A DNA stretch of 64,000 bases, taken from NCBI RefSeq assembly GCF_002105155.1, contig NW_019029050.1, positions 89,437 to 153,436 of the forward strand. The letters are read 5' to 3'. Below, piece by piece: positions 1 to 12,375 of this stretch. The stretch's first letter is position 1, and each line of letters opens with the position of its first letter. This stretch comes from Lobosporangium transversale (lineage: Eukaryota > Mortierellomycota > Mortierellomycetes > Mortierellales > Mortierellaceae). The notes below the pieces were generated by a model. The model searched no databases. It saw only the letters and a program-made list of their open reading frames with translations, and was not told the DNA's origin. The translations under genes and the position numbers were made by a program.

Positions 1-66
1 GCGCTGGAGGAGCAGGACACATATCTGACTATGAAGACGGTGGATCTGGAAGAGTGTCAGTATTAG
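1..66 (+). CDS. 3' end of an unidentified protein gene (truncated by window edge)
   Basis: The first 66 bases read open in frame 1 for 21 codons and end with TAG at 64-66. The visible residues are acidic (ALEEQDTYLTMKTVDLEECQY). The gene continues left of the window, so its family cannot be named. It converges on the MRE11 gene, whose stop lies about 165 bases away across an AT-rich gap. Short length is the main reason for low confidence. Confidence 0.4.
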   Translation, partial: ALEEQDTYLTMKTVDLEECQY

Positions 67-232
67 TGGGCGACCAACGCACCCGCCGGAGATGATGATG
101 AAATAATGAAATGACGAAATGATAAACACCTCTACAATTAATGACAACCCGATAAACTTGTCCTAAATAAAAAAAAAATATATATTTAATTGCATGTATA
201 TAGACGGAAGTTTATTGAAAATACAACTTCTG

Positions 233-2372
233 CTAGATCAGTGGTTTTTTCTTGCGGCTACCGATCGATACGACGAGCCGTGATGGTGCTTGGCTAGCAC
301 TCTGGCTTGCTTGGCCTTTGGGCCGCGTTGGGGTCGCTGCTGGCTTACTACTTGAAGTTGCTCCTCCGCTGCTGCCAGAACTGGTTGTAGAAGCTGTCGC
401 AGTCTTTGTAACCGCACTAGCTCTCGCCTTTGATGCAGGCTTTTCTTTTGCAGGGCTAATTGAAATACATATAGAGGTGATCGGACTGTCAATGGCAATA
501 GTATAGGCTTTTAAAAAGAGACAAAAGCTATGCTCAATCGGTACTTTGTTCACAAAATATATGGTACCTCTTTGCGCGGGCTTTGCCCTTAGCCTTTGCT
601 CCACGTTTCGGCAATAGGAATTCGTCCTCGTCTTCTTCATCCTCTTCATGATCAACGTCAATAGCTTTCTGAGGTGGTCCTTTGTCTTCATCATCAGTAT
701 CTAAAATCACATGAGCCTCATTTGCATGGGGAGCACTATTGAAGGCATGTGATTTTCCATAGTCATCATCATCTATGTTTCCTTCGCCTTCATCTTCGTC
801 TTGGGAGTCCAGTGCAAGCACTTTGGCTCCAGATTTTCGGGCTTTCGCTGTAGTAGAAGATACTGCAGTCTTGGTCCCAGCTCCTGGAGTACGTCCTCTA
901 GATGAAGCGGTTTTATTGATCTCTTCGTTGTCCTGTTCCTCGCTGCCAGAGTTCAGATCGACATCCATGCTCGTATTCGAATTAAGGGTAGAAGCTCTAG
1001 CTGCTGCCTTCCCTCTACCACGGCCCCGGCTAAGTTGTGTGGCGGTGGACTTTGTTGTCCCACGCCCCTTTGATGGCTTTGTAGGGTTCTTTTCAAGGAT
1101 GGCATCGTTGTCTAAATTCTCATCATCTCCGTTTTGATCCAGGATTTTACCGCCAGATGTTGATTTCTAAGTGTAAAAGGCAGCAGGACTGGTCGCATGA
1201 GCGATAAAAAAAAAAAAGCATCGCTCTGCGCGGATGAAATTCATACATAGTAGATATAAAGTGGGGAACTTACATGGTCAAGAATTCCATTTGGGTGCTC
1301 GCGTGCATATGTTTCGGCCTGTATATCCTTTTCCCTGTTAATCTTTGAGCACAATAATATAATTACATGCCAGTAAATTCAGGGAACTGGTGCAATAGCA
1401 GTAAACTGAAACAATTGCATTACAAACCACGATGTCTTTCGTATTTACCTCTTTTAAGAGAGCCTCTTCGAGCTCGATATTCTGCTTTGTCCGTATAGCT
1501 TTTTGCATTCGGTCAAGCGATGTCAGTACGAAGCTGCCAAAGTATATAAAAGAAGCAAAGGATATCAATATGTGATCAAATGCCACATGCAACCATGCGG
1601 ATATTGTTGCCAATGAAGGCTTGATCTCATAAAACATGCATCATACTCTTTTACAGCATCCTTCTCGTCCTTTTCAACATAGATGCGAACTGCATCTGCA
1701 AGCTGTATCTCTGGCAAGATGCTAAGATTCTGTGCTGAAAGATACTTCTGTACCAAATTTTCTACACGCATGGTGTCTAATTTTTCTGGCGCGGCTACAT
1801 CATCCATTTCAGGCTTTGTCTTTGTGTCTAATTATTGAAAGGAAAGAACTGTAAGCTGTATGTCCCTCAAGATGACAGTAAACAAAGGGGAGATTGCAAG
1901 CCTGAATCCCATACTACTTTTGTTTACGGTCGTTTTGCGGCGGTAAAAATGTACAACATCGCGGGGGTTGGCAACCATGTCAACAAACTCTTGACCAAAT
2001 CGCTGAGGGTTGAAAATTTCATAGCCTCCACTATACTCGACCTATTTCAGGTAAATAGCAAAATATTTAAATATCCAAATGGATAGCCAGTCCCCTACAT
2101 CCATTCACAGCTTCTGCTATGAACCATCCCTTATACCATATCCCCTTTACCCTTAGTCTGATTAGCGGTTTCGGGACCTCTGGTTCCTGTGTTTGAACAG
2201 TTTCTTGTGCAGGCTCTTCTTCATCGCTGTTATCTTCATTATACATCCGCCGTTTGCGGCTTACATGGCCGTTTTTTTCGGTCCATTCTTCCTTTGCCTT
2301 CTGCACAAGCTCTCTGACCTACGTTGAAATAGGGAAGCTCTCCACTGTGAGGGCCAATAGCACGTAAAAGAG

Positions 2373-2407
<35 letters not shown>

Positions 2408-3881
2408 GTGTTACAAGATCAAATGGGGGCTTTACCTTTTCAGAGATGAATCTGTTAACTTTCTGTTGGTTTGTTGGGTCAAGGTCATGATCCGCTAGTA
2501 CCACGTCGCTCATAATGAATGGACGCACAGACTGCAATCGTATTTTTTGGATATTGAACCTCCCTTTACATATTTTGAGGATGGCAACGTGTTTTTCCTT
2601 GGACTCCCCTTCCGACAGACTGGTTGCAACAGAGGAACCCGGCTGACTCACATGGAAGCCTTGTTGAGGATTATAGGTGGGGTCGATAAGACATTCATGT
2701 TCATGCCCCCAGATGACTAGGTTGATAAAGTCGTCTAAAAATGCTTCAGGAATGTAGCTTTTGGGGCCATGCATAACTCTGTGCCATTGGGTCAAGAAAA
2801 ATTGGCTGTTAGAGTATTCGTAAGTTGATTCATCTGTTTATCAATCCCACTAGAAGTCATTGTTTTAGATAACATACCGATTTTGATGTAGAACGAGCAA
2901 GTTGTACCAAGGTTCTTCGTCTTCTTCTTCTACAGGCCGCATCATTTTGACATTACGCCGCAAGAAGGTTTGGTGCAGTCTTTCGTCGCGAATGTTGCCA
3001 ATACCATAAAGAGCTAAACGGCTGGCGCCTTTCTGCAATAAAATAGGCTTTACAATGACATTATCGATCTCCTGCGAACGACCGAAGTAATTGACAAGAC
3101 CCGTCATTGCTAACTGGTCCAGAGCACATAGGTTACCATCACCAGAAGGATCATCATGATTTCCATGGATTGAAAACACAGGGATCGCCACGTTTAAATT
3201 CTCGTCCATATAATTAACATTCTTGATACTAATTTGCAGTGAAGAAAATGAAGATGGCAACTGAGTATAATTTTTACCGCCTCTTTCTTCTTCCTCTAGA
3301 AAAAAAGGAAAAAAAGCAGCCTCTTACCCTTCTGGGAAGTTGTCTGTAGGATCACTCAAAAACTCAAGACTAACGGGCTTGTCGCCAAGACAATATTTGC
3401 GCAAGAGCTTAGTTGTGATATACATTGTTTTGCGCGACGGCTTGTTCTCATGAAATAGATCTCCTCCAAGCAAGATCATGTCTACCTTTTTTTTTGAATT
3501 ATATCGAATTAGTAGTCGGATTTGCAACCATCCAGCGTTTTTTTTTTATTTTTTTTTATTTTAAAAGACCCTATTTTTTATTCATACCTCAGATTCTGCA
3601 GCCAGCGCAAGGATTTCCTCAAAAGCTGCAAAAGAGTCATCTCCCCGGATAGGATCTTTCTCCAGATAGCCTAGATGATTATCTGTTGCCACCAAGATCG
3701 AAAATGTATCCTTTTCCTCTATTTCTGTATCTCCTTCACTCCATTGCGAGTTAGGGTGGTGTTGCTGTCTAACAAATTAGATCATGTTCACATATATATA
3801 CCAGCTGGTGAGTTGCTATTAGTCATATATACTATTGGAGCAGCAACTTCTATTTTTTCTTTTTTGGTGTAGACTGGCATT

Positions 3882-3912
<31 letters not shown>

Positions 3913-3947
3913 ATCGTCGATTACGAGTACGAAGGATTGTTTTCCAT
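233..3947 (-). CDS. MRE11: MRE11 double-strand-break repair nuclease
   Basis: Mre11 is the Mn-dependent nuclease of the Mre11-Rad50-Xrs2/Nbs1 complex, which processes DNA ends in the nucleus. The phosphoesterase motifs appear in order across the exons: DNHLGY (near 3685), [11 protein letters not shown] (near 3450), [10 protein letters not shown] (near 3145) and WGHEHE (near 2700). The capping domain and an exon reading [25 protein letters not shown] (split here only by my reading) follow at 1900-2060. The C-terminus is acidic and then SRGR/S/T-rich, ending RKKKPLI and TAG at 233-235. I place the start at ATG 3945-3947: a short first exon (MENNPSYS) splices at a GT following TACTC, over a poly-T intron, to an AG before ACAGCAACACC, and the frame is kept. 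About eight exons; exact internal junctions are inferred. It lies downstream of, and in the same direction as, the channel gene. Confidence 0.93.
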
Positions 3948-4181
3948 GAGTGCAAGCGACTGAGCCAAACGCTTGTATTCCTTGTCAATTGTTATTGTTG
4001 CGAATGAGGAAGATGTAAAAATACGAAGATTGTCAGAGAATTGCTTTTTGGTGGCGATTGTTTAAAAGCCCAAACGCGTCTCAACTGGTCACATTAATAA
4101 CTGCGGGTAGTGCATACATGTTTTTTTATTTTTTATTAGAAAAATTATAAAAGTTTGGACAACTATGTCCCGGGATGGAAT

Positions 4182-6928
4182 TTAAGGCTCATTTTCTTGA
4201 TTACCTTCCTCTTCCTCAGGCACCTCCTGTTCAGGATCTGCCTGTTCCTCTGTGTTTCCCAAGTCTATATCATCCGATGTAAGTTTAGTAGCCTGAGAGA
4301 TGGCTTTGGCCTGCTTGTCGTTATCAATATAAGTTTGAAGTGTAGCCTCCAAGGCTTTCTGTCTGTTCTCCATCCTTGCTAAGCTAGCCAACAATGACTG
4401 AACCAGTGTATCAGTCAGTTGTCCTTGCGAATGGTCAATTTCCCCAGGCGCTAAAGAGGAAGGACGTCTAGGACGGCCTCCATCCACGGAGGACGACGCC
4501 TGCTCCGCATTGGGCAAGGCGATAGTGCCAGAAATGGGTTTTCCAATTAGATCCTTCAAATGCTTGTCTCCGCTCTTCTTTGATTCTCTCTCGTGAATGC
4601 GACGCTCCCTGAAATCCTCGAAAGATTCTAGCGGAGAACGCGATGACGTCCAAAGATCATCTGTGCCTGCAGCAATTACACCCTCCTCTGCTCGAAGAAT
4701 ACTATTTGCCCTTGACCCGCCATTTCCTGCTTCACTTTCATTCCCCCCAAGTTCCTGGGTCGCCAACAAAAACAAGTCATCCACGTCCTCTGCATTAGCG
4801 TCGTCCTCAGTCAAATGACGATAAACACGTCGTCCGCCCTGAATCTTGTTTTCTTCATTGGTATTACTGAGATAAAGATAACGTCTTCGCTCAGCAAGGG
4901 CGATTATCAAGATAGGAATACAGAAGAGAGGACCCATGACACCTCGGTTTAACTTTCTGTAACTGGTCTTGGAGAGGACGTAACTAAGGGGAATGACGAA
5001 AAACACCTCGAGCAAATTGAAGGGAGCAGCGTATGGGAACTCATCTGGAGATTTGAGATATGAGAAAACTTTGAATGTAAATAGAGCCAAATACTCTTTC
5101 TCAGCAGAATCTGTAATGTTCGTATATGACGAGTTGAAGAGAGCAATCAACAGATTGAGGAGAATAATTGAGGTCAAGAAAAGGTAAAGTCCAAAGAGGA
5201 AGTTGCCATATCGTTCATCAATAGCCTCTGCGGTTTCCCAATCAGGATCCTGGAGGAAGCCTTTGACCAGGAGCATAGTCGATTTTCTGAAGTTTTTCTC
5301 CTCGTCTCTTTCGAGTGCATAGAAACTCTGAAAGAATCCAATGTAAACCCACGCCAAGAACCAGAAGAACATGATACCATCCTTGAGCATCCTTTGTAAC
5401 ACCATGATCATGGTTCCTAGTTTATAATAAAATAACAAAAACAAAAATGACATAAGATTGGTTGGACCACAAACAACGATATATATGCTATTGAGTACGC
5501 CGAACAGACATCGTTATAGTTATGATGACATCAACTCCTACCGAAATATTGAAGGCCATCAAGGAGAGATAGCGTCTTGATCCACAAAAAGATTGCAAGA
5601 CAAGCCAGCAAGTCGTACGCAATGTCATTATACTTGTCAAAATTGTCGGAGTCAGGCATCAAATAGCATGCTGTGAATCGGAAAGCAAACGAGACTAAGA
5701 ACATGGAATACGAAATAATATTGATCCAATGCCAGAGACTCCCAAGGAAGAAGGCCGTTCCACCTTCAAAAATCTAGGCACAAAGAAAATGTACATGCCA
5801 ATTGAAGAGCATGCTCTGGTTAGAAATATAGGACAAATGATAACATTGGATAATTTCTGTATACTTTATAACTTTACAGGAGGCCATCGTGATGTCAAGC
5901 ATCCTCCTTACCAGTCGAGCTTCCTCAAAGACGAAGCCACAAACGAAGATATACACTCCCCATTCAATGAACGATGGGTACTTTGTGCGGTCATTCACGA
6001 CAATTGTATACATAATAAGGAAAATAATAAATATGGCAATTTTAATGTTATTCTGGTACCTATTTAGGGCAAGGAAAAAAATGCGATTAGAGCCATGACT
6101 CAATAGTTATGACAACAAAACGGAAAATATAAATAAAAATAAATATAAAAAATAAAATAAAAATAAAAATGACGCTTACTTTGGTACGTTCAATCGGCCA
6201 ATATCGATCCATTCCCACAAAAGATGACGAGATCGTCGTACTCCGCTGTATTCGACAAAGCGCACACGACAATGGTCATCTTCTGTTTGTAAAATGAGAC
6301 CATTCCACAATGCCTGGACACAGCGTTGAATCTCAACGTCGGCTAAAAAGTCAGTAGCATGTACACGAATAGCAATTTCGATGGCATTCTCGGCCGTATT
6401 AGGCTCTTCACCCACTGCAAAGAAAGGTCGAGTAAGAACGTGGCAGTATGTGGCCATCATGTCTTTGTCCACAAAAACCTTGGTAATGGCCACGGCAGCA
6501 ACTTGAGCGATTTGTGCACGACGCTCCAGCAGTTTCTTACGGCCTACATCGCGCTCCCCTTCTCGCATGTAAGTCTCAACACAACGGAGAAGACAATACA
6601 CAACTTCCTTTCCAAATCCGGCCATGAACTCAACGACATCATCTGTGACAATATCGTCCTCCACATTGACTGAATCAACCAGCGAATTGAGTAGGCCAAA
6701 GAGCCGAGGCAGAAGCGCGTGGATTTTTTTCGGAGACGACGGCGGCGTGGTATGATGACCATTTGGGATCTGATTCTCGATTACATCCCGAACATTGCTA
6801 ATGACTTCGTGTGCACGAGTGTGAAAAGAATCATTGCCCTCTGGATTTTGTTCAGTTTGGCCCAGCCCCTGTTCGCCTTCTTGATCTTCCAGCAGAGGAG
6901 TTTGCTCGTGCGAGTCGTCGTCCGCCAT
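4182..6928 (-). CDS. YVC1: TRPY/Yvc1-type vacuolar cation channel
   Basis: This resembles the fungal TRP channel Yvc1/TRPY1, which releases Ca2+ from the vacuole. Exon 1 (6176-6928, start MADDDSHEQTPLLED) is the soluble N-terminal domain. It splices (CCAAA|gt) to an exon near 5913-6101 with a hydrophobic helix (IAIFIIFLIMYTIVV). An exon near 5543-5770 follows (GGTAFFLGSLWHWINIISY, then LLACLAIFLWIKTLSLLDGL). The last exon, to 4182, carries MFFWFLAWVYIGFFQSF, a loop, and LFGLYLFLTSIILLNLLIALF, consistent with S5-pore-S6. The cytosolic tail is acidic, with a predicted coiled segment and Glu-rich end. The N-terminal di-leucine-like TPLLEDQ would suit vacuolar sorting (inference). Total is roughly 800 residues, somewhat longer than yeast Yvc1. 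Confidence 0.88.
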
Positions 6929-7254
6929 AAATGTACGTTAGAATAAAAAAATAAAAAAGCAAATGTGTAATCTCAGTCTGTCCAGATGACCGTCGCGAAA
7001 ATGCAAATATGCAAGAGGCAAGGTGGAAAGTTTGTGGAGGAGTACAGGGGTAATAGACAAGAAGAAGAGGAGCCTTTTATCTCTCGTCTGTGCAGTTACG
7101 CGGGTGGAGTGGAGCAAAAAACCAAAGATTTGTGGAAATGGTCTGGACCAGATAGCTCTGAATGGACTGGTCCTCGCAAAATCATGTAAGCACTACGATC
7201 ATATTGGCTCTCACATTCCAAATCAGAAATAAACATCATAAACAACTGTCATCT

Positions 7255-8839
7255 TTATTTAATCCTACTCTCGCATAGTTGCTTCAGAACTTCTTGTCCT
7301 CCTCCTAATTTGCCCACACGACTTTCCCAACCCCGGACCGCATCCTGTTCCAGCGGTCGCTCTCGTCCATCCACGCAGACACGAAGGGAACTCTTGTTGG
7401 CAAGAGTTCGGCCACCATGGCCATTACATGTTACACTGCGAATAAATTGGCCTGCTCGCTCCAAAGCGTCGGCAGCAGAAGGTAGAAAATTGAACATGGG
7501 GAACACATGTGGCATATCGTCGTACACAAGCAGATGAAGTATCGGAGAAGCATTTGCATTTTTTGCTGCAAATACAATTGCCTCATCGCGCAACAATTCT
7601 CCATCTCCTGCGATCTATAAATTGAATGTAATACTGAGGGTTATAAACAAATGTTCTTATGGCTGCCAATGCATGGGCGTAAAAAAAAAAAGCAATGTTA
7701 CCACCAGCATGGGGCAAGTGCCCTCTAGATTGTCTGCTACAAGAGGACTGACATAAGGGCAAGCTAGTAATGCATTCGTTGCATAGTATTGAATTTCTGG
7801 CAATTCTGGGTGGTTCAATAAGTTATCTTCCGTATCAAGGGTAGCAGCCAACGCTGCGATCTTCCCAAGCGATCCCTGCCCTCCTTGAGTAAAGCCCTCC
7901 TCAGGAAGGTAGTCCGAATTGTTGTTAGTGAGTAGCGAAGGCATAGAATGCAGAAGATCCAGCCATGGACTCAAACCAACCACACCACCAGGCAAAGGAA
8001 GCCCTGCATCTCGCAGAGCAAGCATAGTACCGAATGTCAGGCCTACAGATGAGAAAATAAAAAATCAGTTACTTGCTCAGTACAATAATATGAATTTTAA
8101 AGTTATGAAGGATGCATCTAGTGCGATTGCTCCCAATAGACGCACCTCCACCAGCAGAGTCTCCCATAATAACAACATTCTTTGGATCTATGGCAGTAAC
8201 ACCTGAGCCCGCAGGAGGGTATAGAAGATACAAATAGGCTGCGATGGCATCCACCAGAGCGGCTGGAAAGGGTGATTCAGGCGCCAACCTGTAATCAATC
8301 GATAAGACTTTGGCTCCACCAAGACGAGCTATTTCAGAGGTAATACACCGGTGCGTCAAGATTGAACAAAGAATGTAACCTCCACCGTGGAGGTATAAGA
8401 CTGTACGACCGTCCATATGCTTCTCGTCGTCTTTTAATTTCATTTCTGTCCACTCCGCTTGCAGGAGTTCCCCAGCTTTGGGATCATTGCTCCAGTCCCA
8501 GCCTAGTTTGGCTGAGTCAATTTGCTGCAGATCCATCAATCGTTGAATATGCTTCGAAGCTTTGTCTCTATATGATTTTGGTATCGTGATTTGTGAAGCG
8601 ATCGCTCTAGGATCGACAGGTGCTTCTTCTTCTGTCATTCTAAAGTTGGCTTGAGTCTGAATGATAGGTACATGATTCACTTGTTCCATGAATGATCGCA
8701 TCAGCGCTACGGTGAGTGACAAGCGATAGGACCATGAAGGCTTGCATGGGCCATAAACGTAGTGGTTAAGTGTAGTGGCAGCGATTAGAGGTACTCTGGG
8801 TACCATCGCCCGAAGAAAGCCTAACAGCTTTTGAGCCAT
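7255..8839 (-). CDS. alpha/beta-hydrolase, hormone-sensitive-lipase-like esterase
   Basis: Exon 1 starts at 8839 ([13 protein letters not shown]) and carries the oxyanion-hole motif LHGGGYI and the nucleophile elbow GDSAGGG. Together these are diagnostic of the HSL/family-IV esterases (alpha/beta-hydrolase fold 3). A second exon (about 7700-8040) has [14 protein letters not shown], and a third (7255-7616) has the acid/base region [15 protein letters not shown] and the likely catalytic His in [11 protein letters not shown]. Introns lie near 8045-8140 and 7617-7705, the latter with an A-tract. The hydrophobic N-terminus could be a membrane anchor. Substrate cannot be told from sequence: an acyl ester or steryl acetate is plausible for the family. 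The stop is TAA at 7255-7257. Confidence 0.88.
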
Positions 8840-9141
8840 CTTAAAAGTAATTACGTTGATGCCAAATGGAGTGAAATGGAATGAAAAGAGAGCAACAGTC
8901 GGTCAGGTTCAAGTGACTAAGCATGAAGTCTACATGTACACTGGTGTACATATACGTGGACAGGGGTAACCAATGTGCACGGACATAAACAGAAACCGGT
9001 TTATGAAAGAATGTTTAGAATGTTTCGTTGCGGGAGAAGATCAGCCGGTCCACATGTTTTTATTGTTATTTATTGAATCTAAATAGACACGGAAAACTTT
9101 CTGAGAAAGTTAGACTATCGTAGGCTCGGCCCAACCTAAGA

Positions 9142-10410
9142 CTACCGCAGGCATGGTGAGGATGAATGTGAGCTTGACACAGACATACGTGTGGATGGCA
9201 TCTCTACATCACCAAACAGATCGTGCTTACACAGTGGGCATTGTGTTGACTTGCTTGTCAGCCAAATATCTATTATTATTTACCCATGGTTATTGCGCAT
9301 CATCTTTCTCAGTCTCATTAGGCCAACTTCGCTTCATCTCTCCTATTTTTCCTACCTATGCATTCTGCATGATATTCGTGGTTGCAAGAGAGGGTACGGA
9401 CCCGATCATCTGCCATGTAATCACACAAACAAATGGAACAAGAAACTTCTATTGGCGAGGTCCGTGCATTATAGGATTCAATTGAATGAATATCTAGTGA
9501 AAGCGAAACTGTTGTCGCCATGGGTGGATTCAAACAAATATTATTATTACTGCTGCCGCTGTTGCCAACGCTACGATCACAATTGCTGCTGCTGCTCTGA
9601 TTGCGGTTATAAAACCACAGTTTTTTATATAGTGACCACTGTCCAAATCGCTGTTCTTTGAAGGCATTATGATCTTCTACGCCTATCCTGCCTATTGTAG
9701 AGTCGAGCTTTAATTCTTTAGATAATTCAGAAACCGCTATCATGCGGTTTTTGCTGTCAATAATAAAGCGTTGCTCTGACGGCCAGATGCGAACGGGAAA
9801 GAACTGGTTGATGGCTTCCTGATCAAGAACATGTGCTTTTTCGCCTTCTACTCTTTGCACTCTGGGATTTCGGTGACCTCGGTTGAAACGCAATAAGAGT
9901 ATACAAGCACAACCTAAAATGAAAGAGGGTTAGGAATTGAAAGCAGCTTGCAATGCTTATAATCATTACTGAGCATATTGACTTACAAAGCCCCAGCAGC
10001 AAGAGGGAGACACCACTAAACGTCATAATCCGTCCAGCGAGATATGCCGCAGCCTAAAAATACACTCTCATCGTTCTATTGTTCTGATCAGTTGTGTAGG
10101 ATGAGCAAGAAAGAGAGTCATGAATATTCAAAGCTGTTAACACACCTGATTATAGCTGCTGGTATTTGTACCATTCATATTTCCAGCTACAATAAAAATG
10201 GGGATAGTTGTGGGGCTCTGCGATAAGCATGGAGATTGAGTCATAGGTGCCATTAGCGTCGATTTTTCTTTTTTCTTGACAGAGAGAAGGGAAATAAAGA
10301 AATAAAGTCATGAGCGTTGCGAGAAGACAGAATGTAAGTGGAGATAAACCGATTTTCCTGGGAGTATCCGAACGAGACCTGTACACACCACACACAATAC
10401 TACTGCCCAT
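9142..10410 (-). CDS. Single-pass membrane RING-H2 ubiquitin ligase
   Basis: The C-terminal RING-H2 is split by an intron: CSICLCDYMADDRVRTLSCNHEYHAECI on one exon and WLTSKSTQCPLCKHDL on the last exon. They rejoin in phase (G|AT gives ECIDIWL). This gives the C2-C-H-H-C-C2 zinc ligands of an E3 that recruits E2-ubiquitin. Upstream, a transmembrane helix is split across two exons (MTFSGVSLLLLGL / CACILLLRFNRGH), followed by a conserved-looking juxtamembrane stretch (AINQFFPVRIWPSEQ). A preceding exon (near 10143-10225) encodes IPIFIVAGNMNGTNTSSYNQ with N-glycosylation sequons, suggesting a lumenal side. The N-terminus is uncertain: ATG at 10410 begins a hydrophobic signal-like stretch, but I could not find a clean in-frame junction from it to the next exon. 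Stop TAG is at 9142-9144. Confidence 0.75.
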
Positions 10411-10736
10411 GTTTTAAAAAAAAATAAAAAAATAAAAAAATAAAACTTTTCTTTACTATTACATGCAGCTGGCACCGGCAACAGTGAGTCTTCCTGGTGA
10501 CTCTCAAGACATCTGTTCCAAAATTATTTCACAGTTGATTTTGGGGCCATTTGGTGGCTTGCCTGGTAAAGCTGTAAACCATTTTCGCACGGAGTCATAT
10601 CAGATTACTGCGGTAGGTGATACAGTACTTGAGAAAAGGCGCTTCACTCACTTGAATCAATAGGTAACGCTCATTCGCTTGAAACCGTAGGTAGCGCTCA
10701 TTTGCTCGAAACAGAGAGTGATGCTTGATGTGCACT

Positions 10737-11038
10737 TCAGTATTGTGTCCAAATCTATTGGTCATGCCTTCATTCTCACGTTATTTTTTACTCACTATAT
10801 TGCAAAAATGATCTAAACTATTAGCTTTGCGGACAGCCTTGCGAACAGAAGCTTCTTCTATGTCTGGACAACGAACGTATAATATCGGCCCCAAACAAAT
10901 CCCATCTTTCCATATAACATTAGGGTCTTTCGGGAATTCAAGGGTGTCAATAGACTTTCTATGAACGGAAGCTCCTAAAACGAACATCTTACATTTGCAC
11001 CTTTCAGCAACCCACCCCCCAGGTCCCGGGCCGAACAC
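10737..11038 (-). CDS. Possible small gene or gene fragment, unrecognised
   Basis: An open frame from ATG 11038 (MFGPGPGGWVAERCKCKMF) runs about 80 codons to a GTGAGT donor near 10793. A TAG acceptor about 45 bases further on gives a spliced end DHFCNIIWTQY and TGA at 10737-10739. The residues have a protein-like composition (PNVIWKDGICLGPILYVRC), but I recognise no family. Just downstream are two imperfect copies of a 25-base repeat (about 10660-10710). It could equally be a degraded fragment. Confidence 0.22.
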
Positions 11039-11259
11039 ATGTTATGAAGATAGTTATCCGCTCGTGATCTTCCGAATGGGCCTTTCAAGTGTAGGTTGGA
11101 CCATTAGGATCTCAAGTTTGAAGGGTATAGACCGGTTTTTAAGAGATGTAGTAAGGAGCCTATTTCTGTTATTAGACGTAAAGTTCGAGAGTGTAGAGCT
11201 GATATCTCATCGCTTCAGAAATGCTTCAACGCTTGAGAACTTTTCATTTATCCATTGAG

Positions 11260-12375
11260 ATCACAAAGTTAAATAGCTATAGCAGTATTCAAGGATTTCA
11301 GGGTGACTGATATGGTTGTGCAGAACACGTGCAACCGCTTGGCGATTAGAATAAACTCGGCTGAGTGGCGGTTATGGGAAGAAGGGGAAGAGCAATGATG
11401 GTAGGTAGGTTAAACTGACGTGACCCTTCACTGTTCCGTTGAGCCAAACTTACAGACAAAGTCCTTTTCAGGAGCAAGTGACTTGAGATTAGTCGAGGAC
11501 AACTATCGACGTTTTATCGATCCGGCAGAAGCTTGAAAAAAAACAGTAGAGCATGGAGGTGATCATAGTCCTTTTTTTATTCTCTCTTTGAACCAAGTTA
11601 CACTAGTAACGCCAACCCATTTGTGCAAGACAAAATCTCGCTGTCGACAATCATGGAGAGTGCCACTATGAGCTAGACTGGCTGGCTGGCTAGTTATCTT
11701 GTACAGACTGATCCCTTATTTTTTTCCAGCCAATCAGGAAAATTCGACAGAGATTGGGCGGTTTGTTTTTTTTGATAAACTGGGGTCTCAAATAATCATT
11801 AGTGTTGATTCCTTGCTTTCCATTGTTTCCATTTTAATTGACATTGGACTCACTCCTGAACACCAACACCACTCCATCCCAAGCGTTTACTTTTAGAATC
11901 GCATAGCAATAACACTTTTTTACTTCCTTTCTTGTATTCAATCATTTTAGTTTTTATCATTAGCCTTAAGTTCAGTCCTAGAATTGCATTGTTAATTTTT
12001 TTATTTTTTATTTTTTGTTCCTCCTCCTCTTCTCTCTTGCTTTTGGGAATTTGTCATCGACCTCAATCCATTGCTTCATTAAACATTAACAGAGGTCAAA
12101 AGGAACCAGTAATTAGTGGGAAACAACATTCAACAACGAGGAAATTCAAGGAACCATAGGCCAGCAGACACTGGCGAGGATAAGACACAACAACTAGTAG
12201 CTGGGAAGTTTTGAACAGTGTCAGAGTCTGGCGAGCGTGAGTGTGCCTATCTTCTTCCCATATGGCCACTCATTGCCACTGACATTTCTGCTTTATTCTT
12301 AATCCAACAATAACAATCAATTATTCATCACTCAATAAGAAGCAAAAGCAGCTCATCTGAGGCCATTTGTCAACC
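11260..12375. other. Intergenic region, probable upstream region of the MFS gene
   Basis: About 1.1 kb with no open frame I would call a gene. It has pyrimidine-rich stretches (11,900-12,050) and CAA-rich sequence just before the MFS start, in keeping with a fungal promoter and 5' UTR. I see no RNA gene or repeat family here. Confidence 0.4.

Noticed and set aside
2369-2406. Intronic poly-A/T runs as further mini LINE insertions
   Set aside because: I checked flanks of several (2.37, 3.88, 15.59 and 35.11 kb) and found neither the GATAACAAGGACC tail nor target duplications.
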